A stretch of DNA of 64,000 nucleotides, from positions 45,525 through 109,524 of the forward strand of contig CAKSAC010000005.1 of assembly GCA_934434925.1 (NCBI GenBank), in the 5' to 3' direction. This stretch comes from an uncultured Eubacteriales bacterium (GTDB taxonomy: Bacteria; Bacillota; Clostridia; Oscillospirales; CAG-272). The position numbers and the translations under genes were made by a program. Under the pieces are notes generated by a model that ran no database searches, was not told the origin of the DNA, and saw nothing but the letters and a program-made list of their open reading frames with translations. This document shows, one piece after another, positions 62,196-64,000 of this stretch. Position 1 is the stretch's first letter; the number at the start of each line of letters is the position of its first letter.

Positions 62196-63833
62196 ATGAC
62201 ATTCAGCGAAATTCTGCTTTTTTTCGTCAAAGTGCTGGCGGGGACCGGTGTATTTCTCATCGGCGTTCACCTGCTGACCTCCAACATCGAACAGCTGGCG
62301 ACCGGAAGGATTAAAGCCCTGTTCGGCAAAACGGCGGACAAGCGTCTTATGAACGTCGGCATCGGGGCGGCGACCACCGCGCTGATCCAGAGTTCCGGCG
62401 TGACGACCGTGCTGATCGTCGGTTTTGTCAACGTCGGCATCATGAACCTGTATCAGGCGACCGCCATGATTATGGGCGCCAATATCGGTACCACCATCAC
62501 CGCGCAGATCGCCGCTCTCAGCGCCTTCCCTCTCACGACCTATATCCAGATTCTTGTCTTCATCGGGATCATGATGAGCATGGTATGCCGGCGCGACACC
62601 GTCAAGCGGACGGGGCTGATCCTCGCCGGTCTCGGTCTTGTCTTTATCGGACTTTCCCTGATGTCGGGGGCCATGAGTACAAACCGCGACGCGATCCAGG
62701 CGCTTTTCACGGTCGTGCGGAACCCCTGCCTGCTCTTTTTCATCGGCGTTCTGCTGACGGCACTCGTGCAATCCAGTTCGGCCACCACTTCCATCATCAT
62801 CGCCATGTCTGTTGCGGGGCTTACCATCGGTACCGGCGGGAACGAGGTCCTCTTTGTAATCCTCGGCACCAACGTCGGTTCCTGTGTCACGGCGCTGATG
62901 TCCTCGATGAGCGCCGGAGCAAATGCCAAACGTGCCAGTCTGATCCATCTGCTTTTCAATCTCTTCGGCTCGGGAATCTTCTTTATTGTACTTCTTTTGT
63001 GGCCTTCCTTCATGGAAGTCACATTCCGCCGTTGGTTCTGGGAGCCGGCCACGCAGATTGCCATGTTTCACACGGCCTTCAATGTCATTTGCACCATCCT
63101 GTTTCTCCCCTTCTGCCACGCTTTTGTCAGCCTCTCCAAATGCATCATCCGGGAAAAGCAGGGCGAGACGGAAATCACTTTCCTCGACGACCGCATGCTT
63201 TCCTCGGCTTCCCTCGCCCTCTCGCAGATTGAAAAAGAGACCGTCCGCCTGTCCGAAGTGGCCATGGATGCCTTCCGCACCGGTTACCGCTCTTTTATCA
63301 ACCGGGACCGCGACCTGATTCCGAAGACGCAAAAACTCATCGGCCGTGCCAACACCATCAGTTGCGCAATCGTCAACTATATGATCCGGCTCTCGGCGCA
63401 GAGCAGTCTGCCCGAAGAAGAACATATTTCAGACCTGCGCAGCAACGTCGGAGACGTGATGCGTATTGCCGAGATCGCAGACAATTTTACCAAATATACC
63501 CAACGTTCCATTGACGACGACCTGGTTTTTTCCGATCATGTCAAAACCGAGATCGGCGCAATGGTCAACCGCGTCGAAGACCTCTATGCCTACACGGTTC
63601 AGTTGCTGCAAACCCATGACCTGTCGCTCATGCCGGTCATTGACGGTGCCGAAAACGATATTGACGCTTTCCGGAAAAATCTCATTGACAGCCATGTCAG
63701 ACGGCTGAATAACGGTGAATGCAAGCCCGAATGCAGCAGTATCTTCATCAACCTCGTCTCCAACCTTGAACGTCTCGGCGACCATCTGACCTATATCGCC
63801 TATACCGTCAAAAATCCCTCCACCGCCCGTTAA
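62196..63833 (+). CDS. Na/Pi cotransporter II-type protein with PhoU-like tail
   Basis: 545 residues. Two Na_Pi_cotrans repeats (~7-150 and ~170-310) with QSSGVTTVLIVGFVNVG and QSSSATTSIIIAMSVAG, the QSS motif in each copy; then a PhoU-like helical domain (~345-545), with RLGDHLTYIAYTVKN as the usual end. It probably imports phosphate with Na+. Start ATG 62196 after GAACGGAGAAATT; the reading frame is open upstream but without a ribosome site. Confidence 0.93.
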   Translation: MTFSEILLFFVKVLAGTGVFLIGVHLLTSNIEQLATGRIKALFGKTADKRLMNVGIGAATTALIQSSGVTTVLIVGFVNVGIMNLYQATAMIMGANIGTTITAQIAALSAFPLTTYIQILVFIGIMMSMVCRRDTVKRTGLILAGLGLVFIGLSLMSGAMSTNRDAIQALFTVVRNPCLLFFIGVLLTALVQSSSATTSIIIAMSVAGLTIGTGGNEVLFVILGTNVGSCVTALMSSMSAGANAKRASLIHLLFNLFGSGIFFIVLLLWPSFMEVTFRRWFWEPATQIAMFHTAFNVICTILFLPFCHAFVSLSKCIIREKQGETEITFLDDRMLSSASLALSQIEKETVRLSEVAMDAFRTGYRSFINRDRDLIPKTQKLIGRANTISCAIVNYMIRLSAQSSLPEEEHISDLRSNVGDVMRIAEIADNFTKYTQRSIDDDLVFSDHVKTEIGAMVNRVEDLYAYTVQLLQTHDLSLMPVIDGAENDIDAFRKNLIDSHVRRLNNGECKPECSSIFINLVSNLERLGDHLTYIAYTVKNPSTAR

Positions 63834-63942
63834 TCGGATTCCGGAACTTTTCCCCGGCGTTCTTTAAAGAACGCAATATCGGGTATAAAAAAGACTGACT
63901 TTTTACGCTTTTTCCACTGAAATAACAGATTTCTACCATAAA

Positions 63943-63990
63943 AAAAGAGAACGCGACCGGAGTCGTTTGTTGTCTTTTTATTTGAAAAGT
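63943..63990 (+). terminator. putative terminator after the cotransporter gene
   Basis: CGAC-CGGA-GTCG core with partly paired flanks and a TCTTTTTATTTG tail. A perfect palindrome GCGTTCTTTAAAGAACGC lies upstream at 63857-63874 without a T-run. Confidence 0.5.
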
Positions 63991-64000
63991 TTTTTGTTTG

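Noticed and set aside
63857..63874. 18-bp perfect palindrome as attachment or dif-type site
   Set aside because: No integrase, tRNA or XerC/D-like arms are nearby; it may be just an inverted repeat after the cotransporter gene.

Overview
The window (about 56% GC by eye, not counted) looks like a chromosomal segment of an anaerobic, endospore-lineage member of the Bacillota, class Clostridia, probably an Oscillospirales/Ruminococcaceae-type organism. The grounds are an intact spoIIAA-spoIIAB-sigF operon, T-box leaders, CIRCE-controlled groESL, a class III (anaerobic) ribonucleotide reductase, a HydABC-type NADH-linked [FeFe] hydrogenase, and the conserved yicC-remA-rpoZ-priA-def-fmt-rsmB-rlmN-prpC-prkC-rsgA cluster. 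No rRNA, tRNA, CRISPR array, transposase or phage gene was seen. This is core and metabolic chromosome, not a mobile island.

Layout. 1-3.6 kb: end of an ABC-F ATPase, an amidase-fold protein with a repetitive tail, S-adenosylhomocysteinase and an unknown basic-tailed protein. 3.6-7.2 kb: a large BspA-type leucine-rich-repeat lipoprotein. 7.4-11.2 kb: spoIIA operon, then groES-groEL. 11.3-16.3 kb: SGNH hydrolase, thiI and T-box-controlled valS. 16.5-19.3 kb: small lipoprotein, AraC regulator and Gfo/Idh/MocA oxidoreductase. 19.4-23.7 kb: an anaerobic deoxyribonucleotide operon nrdG-nrdD-trxB. Here NrdD carries a fused thioredoxin-like domain, and the promoter carries two NrdR-box-like sites. 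23.7-25.5 kb: T-box-controlled stand-alone trpB2. 25.6-33.5 kb: a carbohydrate region with a DUF5107/TPR protein, a TIM-barrel glycosidase-like protein, two AraC regulators, an oxidoreductase and a sugar isomerase. 33.6-37.5 kb: flavin reductase-like protein, ABC exporter and phospholipase D/cardiolipin synthase-like protein. 37.7-39.6 kb: small lipoprotein followed by an HprK-like kinase, PqqD and S26 peptidase cassette. 39.7 kb: hpf. 40.6-52.9 kb: a 13-gene minus-strand information-processing cluster. 53.3-54.9 kb: HD-domain protein and a pseudouridine synthase. 55.2-59.4 kb: HydCBA-type hydrogenase operon. 59.5-63.8 kb: pyridoxal kinase, an OadB-type sodium pump with a 46-residue OadG-like partner, and a Na/Pi cotransporter.

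How parts work together. nrdG activates NrdD. The fused thioredoxin-like domain and the translationally coupled flavin reductase could form a dedicated electron supply, and nrdR in the same window encodes the likely repressor. The hydrogenase, the sodium-pumping decarboxylase subunit and the Na/Pi transporter suggest a fermentative, sodium-using energy metabolism. The PrkC/PrpC pair, RsgA, RlmN, RsmB, Def, Fmt and HPF form a translation and signalling block.

The most unusual signals are: the NrdD-thioredoxin fusion with a TrxB-like partner lacking the usual NADPH motif; the HprK-like/PqqD/S26 cassette without a recognisable maturation enzyme; and short tandem duplications that repeatedly sit on or just past gene stop codons.
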